Assembly (NCBI GenBank): GCA_028247015.1
Contig: JAOKFJ010000002.1
Span: forward strand, 20,463-84,462
DNA: 64,000 bases
Source of the DNA: Methylophilaceae bacterium
Lineage (GTDB): Bacteria; Pseudomonadota; Gammaproteobacteria; Burkholderiales; Methylophilaceae
Reading direction: 5' to 3'
Of this stretch, positions 10,378-18,782 are shown piece by piece (position 1 is the first letter of the stretch; every line of letters starts with the position of its first letter). Position numbers and translations under genes: made by a program. The notes below the pieces were generated by a model. That model saw only the letters and a list, made by a program, of their open reading frames with translations, was not told the origin of the DNA and did not search any database.

Positions 10378-10391
10378 CAGCTCCACCAATT
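10378..10391 (+). repeat. attR-like second copy of tmRNA-end repeat
   Basis: CAGCTCCACCAATT is identical to 9059-9072 at the tmRNA end. It ends inside the stop codon of the minus-strand oxidase gene at 10390. The tRNA-like stem needed for a functional tmRNA is absent, so this is a footprint and not a second RNA gene. Confidence 0.6.
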
Positions 10392-10929
10392 ATGGCGACA
10401 CCCAATATTCTTTACGAGTATTTTTTGTGAATATACATTTAGCTCGACAATGGCCACTTGAAGATAATTGCAGGACATCCATTTGTTTAAATTTAATATT
10501 AATAACTTCAAATCTATCATCGGAACTATTAAATTCATAATCTCTAGCAGATGATATTTCCTTGCCTGGAAAAGGAATAATCTTATAGTCATCTCTTTGC
10601 TTATCATTTAATTTATTCCAATGAGTTTTTTTATTTTCTACAATAGACGCTTCTCCATCAACTTGCACCTGTAGCTTTTGTTTCTGGTCCCAAAATAATA
10701 GCGAGCAGTTTTTATTATGATGCAATTGATAATATTTTTGACTTTCACGATCTGTGAAAATTAATAATGAATAATCATACTCATCAAAGTTTCGCGCAAC
10801 AACAATTCTTTGAAAAACTTTATTATTTAATGCGGTTGAAAAAACTGGGAGTCGAAAAGATGATTTTCGATCAACTGTACCTCGCTGTATTGTTTTTAGT
10901 GACATCAAGATAAATTCTGAAATATTCAT
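10390..10929 (-). CDS. pyridoxamine 5'-phosphate oxidase-like FMN-binding protein
   Basis: The 179-residue protein resembles the Alr4036-type PNPOx-like family. Segments such as VDRKSSFRLPVFSTA, the FMN-phosphate region IVVARNFDEYDYSLLIFTDRESQKYYQL, and LLFWDQKQKLQVQVDGEA fit the split-barrel flavin fold. In the family the exact substrate is unknown. Pyridoxal phosphate formation should not be assumed. The stop codon overlaps the 14-bp tmRNA-end repeat, so its 3' end coincides with a possible integration boundary. It is divergent from the photolyase gene, 214 bp away. Confidence 0.75.
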   Translation of the reverse strand: MNISEFILMSLKTIQRGTVDRKSSFRLPVFSTALNNKVFQRIVVARNFDEYDYSLLIFTDRESQKYYQLHHNKNCSLLFWDQKQKLQVQVDGEASIVENKKTHWNKLNDKQRDDYKIIPFPGKEISSARDYEFNSSDDRFEVINIKFKQMDVLQLSSSGHCRAKCIFTKNTRKEYWVSP

Positions 10930-11143
10930 ACCTAATCCTTATTTAGTTATATCTTTAGTCCTAGAAAACATCTCGTTGTTCATTTATTTAAATTTAATAT
11001 TAACTAATTATTAATTTAATGGTCAATAATTTATTATAGTGAAAAATATAGTTTTTGTGGGCCAACAAATTTTGTAAGTAAGTGTAATTTTTTTAAGGAA
11101 TAACTTTGAGTTTATTTGATATATTTGTGGGTAGTTAAAGCAT

Positions 11144-12583
11144 ATGCCTAAGAAAAAAAATACAAATATTGTTTGGCTTAAAAGAGATTTAAGACTTACC
11201 GACCATCTCCCTTTGCATCATGCAATTCAAGAACAAGAAAACTTCTTAATTCTTTATATCTATGAACCTTCATTAATGAGGGATGTGCATTATGATGAGC
11301 GTCACTGGAGATTCATAGAACAATCATTAGCTGATATTCAAGAAGAACTTCAAGTGTATGATAAAAAATTGACGGTTGCTCATGGGGAAGTAGCTGGAGT
11401 ATTTAAGCTCTTATTAGATAAATACTGTATTAAAAATATCTTTAGTCATGAGGAAACTGGTTTAAAAATTACCTATTCTAGGGATAATCAGCTTAACCTA
11501 CTATTTAAAAAATATAATATTACATGGAATGAGTATCCTTCTAATGCAGTTATTCGAGGCTTAACTAATCGTAAAAATTGGGAAAAGCATTGGAATAATG
11601 TAATGCGTGACCCTATTGAGCGAATTAATTTGCTAAAAGCTAAAATTATCAACCATGATTTTTGTACAAAAAATTTACCAACTTTTCCTATTAAAAAATC
11701 CTATCAAAAAGGTGGGTTTAAGAGTGCGCATATTGAGTTAAAAAGTTTTTTTATTGATAGGGGTAGCGAATATTCTAAGAATATTTCTAAACCAGAAAAA
11801 AGTCGCTATTCCTGTTCAAGACTCTCGCCATACATTAGCTATGGAAATATAAGTATTAGAGAGATTTATAAAGTATTATTAAATTCATGGGATAAGCCTG
11901 GGTGGAGAAGGTCAATAAAAGCATTTTCATCAAGACTTCATTGGCATTGTCACTTTATTCAAAAATTCGAAAGTGAAATAACAATTGAAAACGAGCCTGT
12001 AAATAGCGGTTACAAAAATTTTCCATACTTAATTATTGATAAAAGCCATAGTAATTTTCAATTATGGGCTCAAGGTAAAACGGGATATCCTCTTGTAGAT
12101 GCTTCTATGAGAGCATTGCAGTCAACCGGCTATCTTAACTTTAGAATGCGTGCAATGTTAGTTAGTTTTGCATGTCATTATTACTTGATTCACTGGAAAT
12201 TAGTCGCAGAATATTTAGCGACATTATTTTTAGATTTTGAACCTGGTATTCATTACCCTCAAATACAAATGCAAGCAGGCGTCACTGGTATTAATACTAT
12301 TCGAATTTATAATCCTATGAAGCAAGCGCTTGAACATGATGTAGATGCATTATTTATAAAAAAGTGGGTTGAAGAGCTTCGTGGGTATGACCCAGGATAT
12401 ATACTTAATTTACCTAGTAAAAATTATGATTTATTTTCCCAGCCTGAAAGCCATTACCCACAACCACTTTATAATTTCCAAGAGAGAATAAAAAAAACAA
12501 AAGATTTATTATGGCAATGGAAGAAAAGTAATAAAGTTAAAAAGAATAATTTAAAAATATTATCAAAACATGTCAAAGTTTAA
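11144..12583 (+). CDS. cryptochrome/deoxyribodipyrimidine photolyase family protein
   Basis: The 479-residue protein has the N-terminal photolyase Rossmann domain (NIVWLKRDLRLTDHLPL) and a C-terminal FAD-binding domain. FAD-region segments include SRYSCSRLSPYISYGNIS near residue 225, RLHWHCHFIQKFE near 265, GKTGYPLVDASMRAL near 315 and TGINTIRIYNPMKQ near 385. Classical class I CPD photolyases have WREF and NNGGWQW-type motifs at the last two places, so this is a different subclass. Either light-driven DNA repair or photoreception is possible. It lies in accessory DNA near the tmRNA, consistent with a transferable UV-protection gene. Confidence 0.85.
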   Translation: MPKKKNTNIVWLKRDLRLTDHLPLHHAIQEQENFLILYIYEPSLMRDVHYDERHWRFIEQSLADIQEELQVYDKKLTVAHGEVAGVFKLLLDKYCIKNIFSHEETGLKITYSRDNQLNLLFKKYNITWNEYPSNAVIRGLTNRKNWEKHWNNVMRDPIERINLLKAKIINHDFCTKNLPTFPIKKSYQKGGFKSAHIELKSFFIDRGSEYSKNISKPEKSRYSCSRLSPYISYGNISIREIYKVLLNSWDKPGWRRSIKAFSSRLHWHCHFIQKFESEITIENEPVNSGYKNFPYLIIDKSHSNFQLWAQGKTGYPLVDASMRALQSTGYLNFRMRAMLVSFACHYYLIHWKLVAEYLATLFLDFEPGIHYPQIQMQAGVTGINTIRIYNPMKQALEHDVDALFIKKWVEELRGYDPGYILNLPSKNYDLFSQPESHYPQPLYNFQERIKKTKDLLWQWKKSNKVKKNNLKILSKHVKV

Positions 12584-12830
12584 AGAAGAGAGAAAGGGTA
12601 TATACTTTATTTCATCAAGGAGTTTCTGACTATATTGTGCAATAAAGACTTTATTCAATTAAGAGAGAAATATAAAAAGTGAAAAAACTACTCTTACTCT
12701 TATTCTTAATACCTAATCTGGTGATGGGGGATTGAAACTTAAAAAACTATTACTAGTATTGGCTCTTGTTTTAATAATCTTGGCGGGTATAACATGGCTA
12801 ATACCAACTTAATTAACTAGGGAGTAAATT

Positions 12831-12962
12831 ATGGATGATTGTGGTTGCGGTAGAAGTCCGAACGGTAAATGTATCGGTTGGCATAGTCTGTCTGAACAGG
12901 AATATCAAGAAAAATTAAAGGCGTACGAAGAAAATAACCCCAATTTACCCCTAGACAATTAA
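12831..12962 (+). CDS. small Cys-rich protein, 43 aa
   Basis: The frame encodes 43 residues beginning MDDCGCGRSPNGKCIGWHSL and continuing with the charged helix SEQEYQEKLKAYEENN. The CGCGRSP-x3-C-x3-H arrangement gives three Cys and one His that could bind one zinc ion. I recall similar CGCGRSPTGxCxGWH mini-proteins as hypothetical proteins in marine bacteria, but could not check this. A GGAG lies 8 nt upstream of the ATG. The stop codon overlaps the inverted repeat at 12959. Function unknown. Confidence 0.65.
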   Translation: MDDCGCGRSPNGKCIGWHSLSEQEYQEKLKAYEENNPNLPLDN

Positions 12963-13016
12963 GTGGGCAAATTCATGTACCACTTTTAAATTCGTGTTCC
13001 TATTCGTGTACCACTT
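12959..13016. repeat. AAGTGG...CCACTT repeats (site B and half site)
   Basis: TTAAGTGG and CCACTT flank a 13-nt spacer (12959-12985). A second ATTCGTGTACCACTT follows at 13002-13016, with a partial ATTCGTGTTCC between them. These match the site at 9555-9583 in sequence and spacing. The cluster resembles repeated recombinase arm sites, an inference. Confidence 0.5.
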
Positions 13017-13247
13017 GACATGAGATAGCAATACACAACAATCACTACTATGGACTTCGTAAGATTATGAGTAGGGCGATCTCGTTGGCTTAATACACAA
13101 CTATGGGCGACTATACAGACAAAATTGATACATCCCAGCTCCTCTCTGCTGTGGTTTTTCTTTTTTCTAATATTAATACCTATACTGAGATATTAACTAA
13201 TCAATAAGATAATATATAATGCTTGCTAATTTAAATCCGAAATATAT

Positions 13248-15293
13248 ATGAAATCAAACTATCGCTCAGAAATTGATGGACTACGATCTATTGCTGTTAT
13301 AAGTATAATTTTTTACCACGCTCAGATTATTATATTTGGAGATAAATTTTTAAAGGGAGGCTTCGTTGGTGTAGATATTTTTTTTGTAATAAGCGGCTAT
13401 CTTATTTCACGAATTTTACTAAGTGAGTTATTTGATAAAGGTAAAATTAACTTATTGAATTTTTATGAGCGTCGAGCGCGTCGAATCATCCCTGTTCTTT
13501 TTGTAACTTTTTTAGTCTCTTTTCCGTTTGCCTATAGTTACCTTTTACCTAGCCAGTTTATTGAGTATGCACAAAGCATATTATCGGCTACTTTTTTTGG
13601 GTCAAACATCTTTTTTTATCTGACTAATACACAGTATGGTGCTCAAGATTCTCTCTTACAACCCTTTTTACATACATGGAGCTTGGGCGTTGAAGAACAA
13701 TTTTATATTTTCTTTCCTTTACTTGTTTTATTTGGCTATCGGTTTTTTAAAAATTATCTCATCTCCATAATAACCATCCTAATCATATTAAGTCTGCTTT
13801 ATGCAGAATGGATGAGTAGTGAAAATCAGGAATTTAATTTTTTCATTATCTTTACTCGTTTTTGGGAATTAGGTATTGGTAGTTTGTTGGCTTTTTATGA
13901 GCTGAAATATGGCAGAGTAAAAAATAATTTATTAAATCAGACTATGCCATTACTTGGGTTATCCTTAATCATATATTCTATAGTTTTTTTTAGCCAACAA
14001 ACTCCACATCCAAGTTTGATAACATTGTTGCCAACAGTTGGAACTGCTCTGATCATTCTATATACGGGAAACAAGATTGACATAGTAGGTAAATTTTTAA
14101 GTTTAAAATTCTTTGTTAGTATTGGATTAATTTCTTATTCTTTATATTTATGGCACTATATTTTATTTGCTTTTGCAAGAGTGAGTGATCTTGATGGCTT
14201 ACAAAACTATGAGAAATATTATCTGATTCTAGCGACACTAATCCTATCTGTCATTTCTTACTTTTTGGTTGAAAAGCCTTTTCGTAATAATCAGTTTGTA
14301 AGTACCAAGAAATTTATAATTACGATTATGATCTTATTATTTTCCATATCTATTACTAATTGGATGATTATAGCCTCGGATGGTTTGAAAAATAGACTGC
14401 CGACTATATTTGGTTCTGATACAAAAACCTCTATAGATTATGAATTAAGCTATATAACTGATAATGATTTCCTTTTTAGATCTCAGATAATAAAAGATAT
14501 TAAGCCAATTAAATTTACTGATAACGGTGAATGTATTATTTTGAGTAAAACATTCAATAATGCCTTTATTGAAAAATTTAATTCATGCAAAAAAAAATAC
14601 ACAAAAGCAACGATCGTTATTGGAGATTCTCATGCAGAAAATTTATTCAAAATTTTCCATGGAACAAATAAAAATAAATTTTTGGTAAGCGTTGCTCAGG
14701 GAAGTTGTAGACCGCATGGTTGTAATCAAAAACATAACCACTACAGATTTCTTTTAGATAACTTTCTTCAGTATCTAGGTAAGGATGATTTAATCATATA
14801 TCACCAAAGTGGCTCTTATCTTTTGCGGGATGTAAACGGAGCTGTTGATTCTCAAAAGACATTTGATGATGATTATTTCAAAGTTGATTATGAAAATTTA
14901 GATATAATTAGAAAATACCTAAACCTATTAGCAAAAAAAACATTTGCAGATATAGTGTGGGTAGGACCATTTGTAGAGTATAGATATAATCCAAAGGAAA
15001 TTGTAAGGCTATCTAAAACCGAATTTATAAGTAAATTAAAAATAAACCCAGCTAGTATTAGATTATTTAATTTGCTGGAAGACGAAATAGGGGCTGTCTT
15101 AAATAAAGATGGAAAAAGTTTTGACTATCTTTCATTTAATGAAATTTATAAGGTTAATAGTAGGGCCTTTATTAAGAGTGGTGATTCAAGCCTTTGTTTT
15201 CAATTCGCCGATAAAGATCATTTTTCAAATTGTGGTGAGAATGAAGCCTCAAAAAATCTAGAGATGAAAGCTTTTCAATTAATTAAAAGATGA
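13248..15293 (+). CDS. acyltransferase 3 / SGNH-hydrolase membrane protein (OafA-like)
   Basis: The 681-residue protein has an N-terminal acyltransferase-3 domain with about ten membrane helices (residues 1-375). It starts with the signature YRSEIDGLRSIAVISIIFYHA and includes FFVISGYLIS, EQFYIFFPLL and YSLYLWHY. The C-terminal SGNH domain (about 410-680) has the GDSHAENL block with the nucleophile Ser near residue 464 and a DxxH-like ending (DKDHFSNCG). OafA-type proteins O-acetylate surface polysaccharides or lipopolysaccharide. No polysaccharide cluster is adjacent, so the acceptor is unknown. It stands alone on the plus strand. Confidence 0.93.
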   Translation: MKSNYRSEIDGLRSIAVISIIFYHAQIIIFGDKFLKGGFVGVDIFFVISGYLISRILLSELFDKGKINLLNFYERRARRIIPVLFVTFLVSFPFAYSYLLPSQFIEYAQSILSATFFGSNIFFYLTNTQYGAQDSLLQPFLHTWSLGVEEQFYIFFPLLVLFGYRFFKNYLISIITILIILSLLYAEWMSSENQEFNFFIIFTRFWELGIGSLLAFYELKYGRVKNNLLNQTMPLLGLSLIIYSIVFFSQQTPHPSLITLLPTVGTALIILYTGNKIDIVGKFLSLKFFVSIGLISYSLYLWHYILFAFARVSDLDGLQNYEKYYLILATLILSVISYFLVEKPFRNNQFVSTKKFIITIMILLFSISITNWMIIASDGLKNRLPTIFGSDTKTSIDYELSYITDNDFLFRSQIIKDIKPIKFTDNGECIILSKTFNNAFIEKFNSCKKKYTKATIVIGDSHAENLFKIFHGTNKNKFLVSVAQGSCRPHGCNQKHNHYRFLLDNFLQYLGKDDLIIYHQSGSYLLRDVNGAVDSQKTFDDDYFKVDYENLDIIRKYLNLLAKKTFADIVWVGPFVEYRYNPKEIVRLSKTEFISKLKINPASIRLFNLLEDEIGAVLNKDGKSFDYLSFNEIYKVNSRAFIKSGDSSLCFQFADKDHFSNCGENEASKNLEMKAFQLIKR

Positions 15294-15403
15294 TCTTACT
15301 TATTAATGTATTAATAAATTTTCCAAGATTGAACATAGACATTTAAGTGAAGAATCACATAAAATTTTAATATAGCCGAATCCGTCAATGCCATGGACAC
15401 AAC

Positions 15404-16237
15404 TTAATCTTTTATAAACTTTAGAGTCATTCGGTCAGACTCGCCAATCCGCATCATCACCTCTTTGTTTTCATCTGAAATGTCTCTTAAATTTGGCAGT
15501 AAATTCCAAACACCACCCGGATGATCAGATGAGTCATTAGGATTAGCGTTTATTTCAGATGAGGCTTCTAATCGAAAACCATTTTTTTCTGCTAATTTAA
15601 CAACATACTCAACTGTCATATATCCACTTTTAATCTGCTGCTCTATAGGGGTAGCTGGCTTAGCCCTATGTTCGATGAGCCCTAGAACGCCACCTGGTTT
15701 TAAGGCTTTGTTAAAGCCAGCAAACATAGATTCAGCTGTACCGGCTTTTGCCCAGTTATGAACATTTCTAAATGTCAGAACCATATCAACGGGGCCATCT
15801 GGTATAAAATCTGGTTGATTTGATTTGAAATGTACCCATCGGAGTTTCTCATAAATATTAGGGTTTAATTTCATTTTTTCTTTGAATTTTTTCTCCATTT
15901 TAATAAAAAAAGGATTTATATCTTTATGCAACTTGTAAGATGTATAGTAATACTGTCCTTTGTCACGCAAAAGAGGAGCTAATATCTCGGCATACCAACC
16001 AAATCCGGGTGTAATTTCAACCACTGACTGCTCTGGCGAAAGACCAAAAAATAGTAATGTTTCTTTGGGATGACGAAATTTATCCCGATTAACATTAGAA
16101 GGTGTTCGATGTTCGCTTGCTAAAACTTTATCAATCAGTTGATCTACGTCGGAGTCACTACAGCTTGTCAAGAATAACAATACAAAAAATGCAGCAAAAG
16201 AAAACTTTAAAAAATTAACAATATTAGGTTTTTTCAT
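15404..16237 (-). CDS. predicted lipoprotein with class I SAM methyltransferase fold
   Basis: The 277-residue protein starts with a hydrophobic segment ending in a lipobox (FFVLLFLTSC, Cys near residue 26), then a COG4798-like methyltransferase domain. Visible motifs are VVEITPGFGWYAEILAPLL (motif I near residue 72), GPVDMVLTFRNVHNW near 155 and LKPGGVLGLIEHRA near 185. Export of a SAM enzyme is odd, because SAM is cytosolic, but this family commonly carries a signal peptide. It is the third gene of a minus-strand operon behind a MarR regulator and a small membrane protein. Substrate unknown. Confidence 0.75.
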   Translation of the reverse strand: MKKPNIVNFLKFSFAAFFVLLFLTSCSDSDVDQLIDKVLASEHRTPSNVNRDKFRHPKETLLFFGLSPEQSVVEITPGFGWYAEILAPLLRDKGQYYYTSYKLHKDINPFFIKMEKKFKEKMKLNPNIYEKLRWVHFKSNQPDFIPDGPVDMVLTFRNVHNWAKAGTAESMFAGFNKALKPGGVLGLIEHRAKPATPIEQQIKSGYMTVEYVVKLAEKNGFRLEASSEINANPNDSSDHPGGVWNLLPNLRDISDENKEVMMRIGESDRMTLKFIKD

Positions 16238-16258
16238 ATACTCAGTTTACCTCCAAAA

Positions 16259-16648
16259 CTAGGACTTTGATTTCTTCATTAGATAGATGCTTAGACATAA
16301 AAATAAAGAAACAATGACCTCAATAGCTATTGCCTTAATTAGGAAGTCTGCTCCATGAACTAACCCTGCATAAATTCTGAAAATTGCAGCAGAGCCTAAT
16401 AAGCTTAATGTTGTATAGAGCCAAACATGCTGATTTCTATATGCACCGATGCAAGACATCAATCCTGCGGTAAAAAAGAAGGCAGTAAAGTCTCCTATTT
16501 GTGTATTCATACCCATAGTGGTATCTCCAGGGCCCTCAACTAATGCCATGGCTAAACCCGCTGCGGCAGTTTCAGGATCTAAAATCCATCGAAATGCTGA
16601 GCTAAGCAAAACTAAACCAATCGACGCTGATATCAATCTTGCAATCAT
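16259..16648 (-). CDS. small four-helix membrane protein
   Basis: The 129-residue protein has four likely membrane helices: ARLISASIGLVLLSSAF, FTAFFFTAGLMSCIG, WLYTTLSLLGSAAIFR and AIAIEVIVSLFLCLSIYLM. The Ala/Gly-rich N-terminus is reminiscent of DUF4345-type proteins but I could not confirm this. It lies 14 bp after the MarR gene and 21 bp before the methyltransferase gene, so the three are probably one operon. Function unknown. Confidence 0.6.
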   Translation of the reverse strand: MIARLISASIGLVLLSSAFRWILDPETAAAGLAMALVEGPGDTTMGMNTQIGDFTAFFFTAGLMSCIGAYRNQHVWLYTTLSLLGSAAIFRIYAGLVHGADFLIKAIAIEVIVSLFLCLSIYLMKKSKS

Positions 16649-16662
16649 AATATTCTCCTATT

Positions 16663-17100
16663 TTATAGATTAGATATTTTTGTTAAATTTTCTTGAAATA
16701 ATTTTAAATCCTCGCCAAGTATTTTTTTGGTCTTACTTTGTGCCTTTTTCCAATAAGGTAATATTTTATTAAGTACTTGGTTTCCTCTTTTACTTAACTT
16801 TGTAAATTTCATACGGCCATCAGTTCCACAATAAGTTTTTATCCAGCCTAATTTATCTAGAACCTTTAAATTTCTCGTTAAGGTAGTTCTTTCCATTTTA
16901 AGTATATTTGATAATTCACTGATGGTCTTCTTTTCAATCTGTGACAATACGACAAGTATTGATACTTGATTCGGATTAATTTTTTCGCCGGATTGTTGTA
17001 AATGTTCACTATAAATTTGTGAGATATTTCTTGCAGACCTTCTTACGCTTGTGCATAAGCAATTTGTTAGTTCTGAATATTTTTCTCTATGTGAATTCAT
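16663..17100 (-). CDS. MarR-family transcriptional regulator
   Basis: The 145-residue protein has the MarR winged helix-turn-helix. The recognition region is ILKMERTTLTRNLKVLDKLGWIKTYCGTDGRMKFTKLSKRG at about residues 66-106, including the wing DGR. It starts divergently from an alpha/beta hydrolase gene, 80 bp apart, with an inverted repeat TATACA N13 TGTATA in the gap. The family usually represses its own gene and its divergent neighbour until a small phenolic or lipophilic ligand binds. Here the likely targets are the hydrolase-SDR pair and its own operon. Confidence 0.88.
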   Translation of the reverse strand: MNSHREKYSELTNCLCTSVRRSARNISQIYSEHLQQSGEKINPNQVSILVVLSQIEKKTISELSNILKMERTTLTRNLKVLDKLGWIKTYCGTDGRMKFTKLSKRGNQVLNKILPYWKKAQSKTKKILGEDLKLFQENLTKISNL

Positions 17101-17132
17101 ATATATATTTGTTTACAATTTAATTACTATAG

Positions 17133-17157
17133 TATACATTTAAATAATAAGTGTATA
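17133..17157. promoter_or_regulatory. candidate MarR operator
   Basis: TATACA and TGTATA form an inverted repeat with a 13-nt spacer between the divergent MarR gene and the hydrolase gene, 24 nt before the hydrolase ATG. MarR proteins bind such palindromes in divergent intergenic regions. Assignment to this regulator is inferred from position. Confidence 0.45.
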
Positions 17158-17180
17158 TACACATAATTTGAGGTAAAAAA

Positions 17181-18014
17181 ATGAAAAGTATAAAAAAATT
17201 TGAATTAGAAGATGGGACTTACATAAGGTATACGGAGCAGGGGTCCGGTGAGCCTCTCATATTGTTGCATACAATAAGAAACCGATTAGAGTACTCTCAT
17301 AACTTATTACCGTATTTAATAAAAAAATTTAAAGTCTATGTTATCGATCTACCCGGTCACGGAGACTCTCCTATCAATAAAAAAACAAACTATGATCAAG
17401 AGTTTATGACTGACTCCGTTGTGTCATTTATTGAATATTTAAATTTAAAAAATCTAACAATAGCAGGTGAATCGATTGGGGCTGTTTTATCAGCAACTAT
17501 CACAAAAAAAATACCCAGTCGGGTAAAAAAAATATTTTGTTTTAATTCTTATGATTATGACAAGCGATTTGCTCAGGGAGTCATGAGAGGTAATTTTATG
17601 GCAACTTTTTTATTATTTCATGTAAGTTTACCTTTAGGACTTGGGATATTTTTTGCCGCGCTAGAATCTTTTCCTACTTTATGGATGATTTTTCGGGGAG
17701 GCGTGCATAAGAAATCTGCTATAACAAGTGAATATATAAAACTTCTTTGTACGTCTACAAAAAAAACTGGGTTTATCTATCATGAGAGGAACGTCTTTCA
17801 AAACCATAAATCATGGTTAAACGATGGGTCTTTATATAAGGATTTAAATACGCCTGTTAGTTTAATTTATGGAGAAAGCGATTGGTCCAAACAAGATGAA
17901 AAACTAAATACTATGAAGGCATTGAATCTTGATTCATTTCATACATTGGATAGCACAGGCCATTTTTCGTTTTTGGAATCACCTAAGCAAGTCTCTGACA
18001 TTATTTTAAAATAA
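17181..18014 (+). CDS. alpha/beta hydrolase
   Basis: The 277-residue protein has the alpha/beta hydrolase fold: LILLHTIRNRLEYS near the oxyanion site, VIDLPGHGDSP near residue 58, the nucleophile elbow AGESIGAV (Ser near residue 98), an acidic residue in SLIYGESDW near 235 and the catalytic His in STGHFSFLESP near 262. A GAGG lies 8 nt upstream of the ATG. It is followed at 21 bp by an SDR gene and probably regulated by the divergent MarR protein. Substrate unknown. A remnant copy of its 3' end is at 18783-18851. Confidence 0.88.
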   Translation: MKSIKKFELEDGTYIRYTEQGSGEPLILLHTIRNRLEYSHNLLPYLIKKFKVYVIDLPGHGDSPINKKTNYDQEFMTDSVVSFIEYLNLKNLTIAGESIGAVLSATITKKIPSRVKKIFCFNSYDYDKRFAQGVMRGNFMATFLLFHVSLPLGLGIFFAALESFPTLWMIFRGGVHKKSAITSEYIKLLCTSTKKTGFIYHERNVFQNHKSWLNDGSLYKDLNTPVSLIYGESDWSKQDEKLNTMKALNLDSFHTLDSTGHFSFLESPKQVSDIILK

Positions 18015-18035
18015 ATTAACAATAAGGGGAAAATT

Positions 18036-18767
18036 ATGGAAAAAGTAGCATTTATTAGCGGTGCAAACAGGGGCATAGGTTTTGAGACATCAAAAAAATT
18101 AGCTGAATTAGGTATAAAGGTTATATTGGGCTCAAGAGATTTAAATAAGGGGAAAGAGGCCATTGAGAAATTAGCATCTCAAGGAATAGAAGCAGACTTA
18201 ATTCAATATGATGCCGCAGATCTTGAAGCACCACAAAAAGTTTATGATTATATTGCTGAGAAATATAATAAATTAGATATATTGGTAAATAATGCAGGGG
18301 TGCTTTTAACTGGTAATCTTTTTGTTACTAATACCTCAACTGTTTCTGACAGCGATATAAAAGAAACATTTCAAACAAATCTTTTTTCTGTCATCTCTCT
18401 CACACAAAAATTACTTCCTCTCATTAAAAAATCTGATGCAGGAAGAATAGTTAATGTTTCGACAATTCTGAGTTCCTTAACTCTTCACTCAGCAAAAGAT
18501 TCTCCGATTGCACCAGCAAAAGAATTTGCATATAACGCATCAAAAACTGCATTAAACGCATTTACAATTCATCTTGCACTAGAATTAAAAGAGACAAATA
18601 TTAAAGTAAACTCAGGCCACCCTGGATGGGTAAAAACAGAGTTGGGCGGGCCAAATGCCCCGATGGAAGTAAAAGATAGCTATGAAACCTCATTGTATTT
18701 ATCTACATTAAGTGATGATGGTCCAAGTGGGGGTTTATTTCATAAAGAAGAAACTTTACCTTGGTAG
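18036..18767 (+). CDS. short-chain dehydrogenase/reductase
   Basis: The 243-residue oxidoreductase has the classical SDR signatures: the NAD(P) glycine motif SGANRGIGFETSKKL at residues 7-21, DILVNNAGVL near 80, the catalytic Ser in VNVSTILS near 140 and YNASKTALN (Tyr and Lys) near 170. The layout NRGIG with Arg suggests NADPH preference, as in carbonyl reductases. An AGGGG Shine-Dalgarno lies about 7 nt before the ATG. It likely works with the preceding hydrolase, for instance in detoxifying a carbonyl or ester, which is inference. Confidence 0.92.
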   Translation: MEKVAFISGANRGIGFETSKKLAELGIKVILGSRDLNKGKEAIEKLASQGIEADLIQYDAADLEAPQKVYDYIAEKYNKLDILVNNAGVLLTGNLFVTNTSTVSDSDIKETFQTNLFSVISLTQKLLPLIKKSDAGRIVNVSTILSSLTLHSAKDSPIAPAKEFAYNASKTALNAFTIHLALELKETNIKVNSGHPGWVKTELGGPNAPMEVKDSYETSLYLSTLSDDGPSGGLFHKEETLPW

Positions 18768-18782
18768 GTAAAATATTTAAGA

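Larger units (their letters stand above)
12584..13247. other. 664-bp intergenic strip with mini-ORFs and repeat sites
   Basis: Apart from the Cys-rich ORF at 12831, this stretch holds two very short frames: GTG at 12679 (18 codons, signal-peptide-like) and TTG at 12732 (26 residues, one hydrophobic helix, KKLLLVLALVLIILAGITWL). Both are weakly supported. It also holds the inverted repeat at 12959, the half repeat at 13002 and the dispersed motif around 13092. I see no longer coding frame. The strip looks like decayed mobile DNA. Confidence 0.5.

Noticed and set aside
10308..10607. 99-residue minus-strand ORF
   Set aside because: It is a shadow frame of the PNPOx-like gene and has no recognisable pattern.
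13131..13142. CCCAGCTCC as a third tmRNA-end attachment site
   Set aside because: Only 9 bp match, and the following ACCA is missing; too short to call a repeat, though it would fit a second island end.
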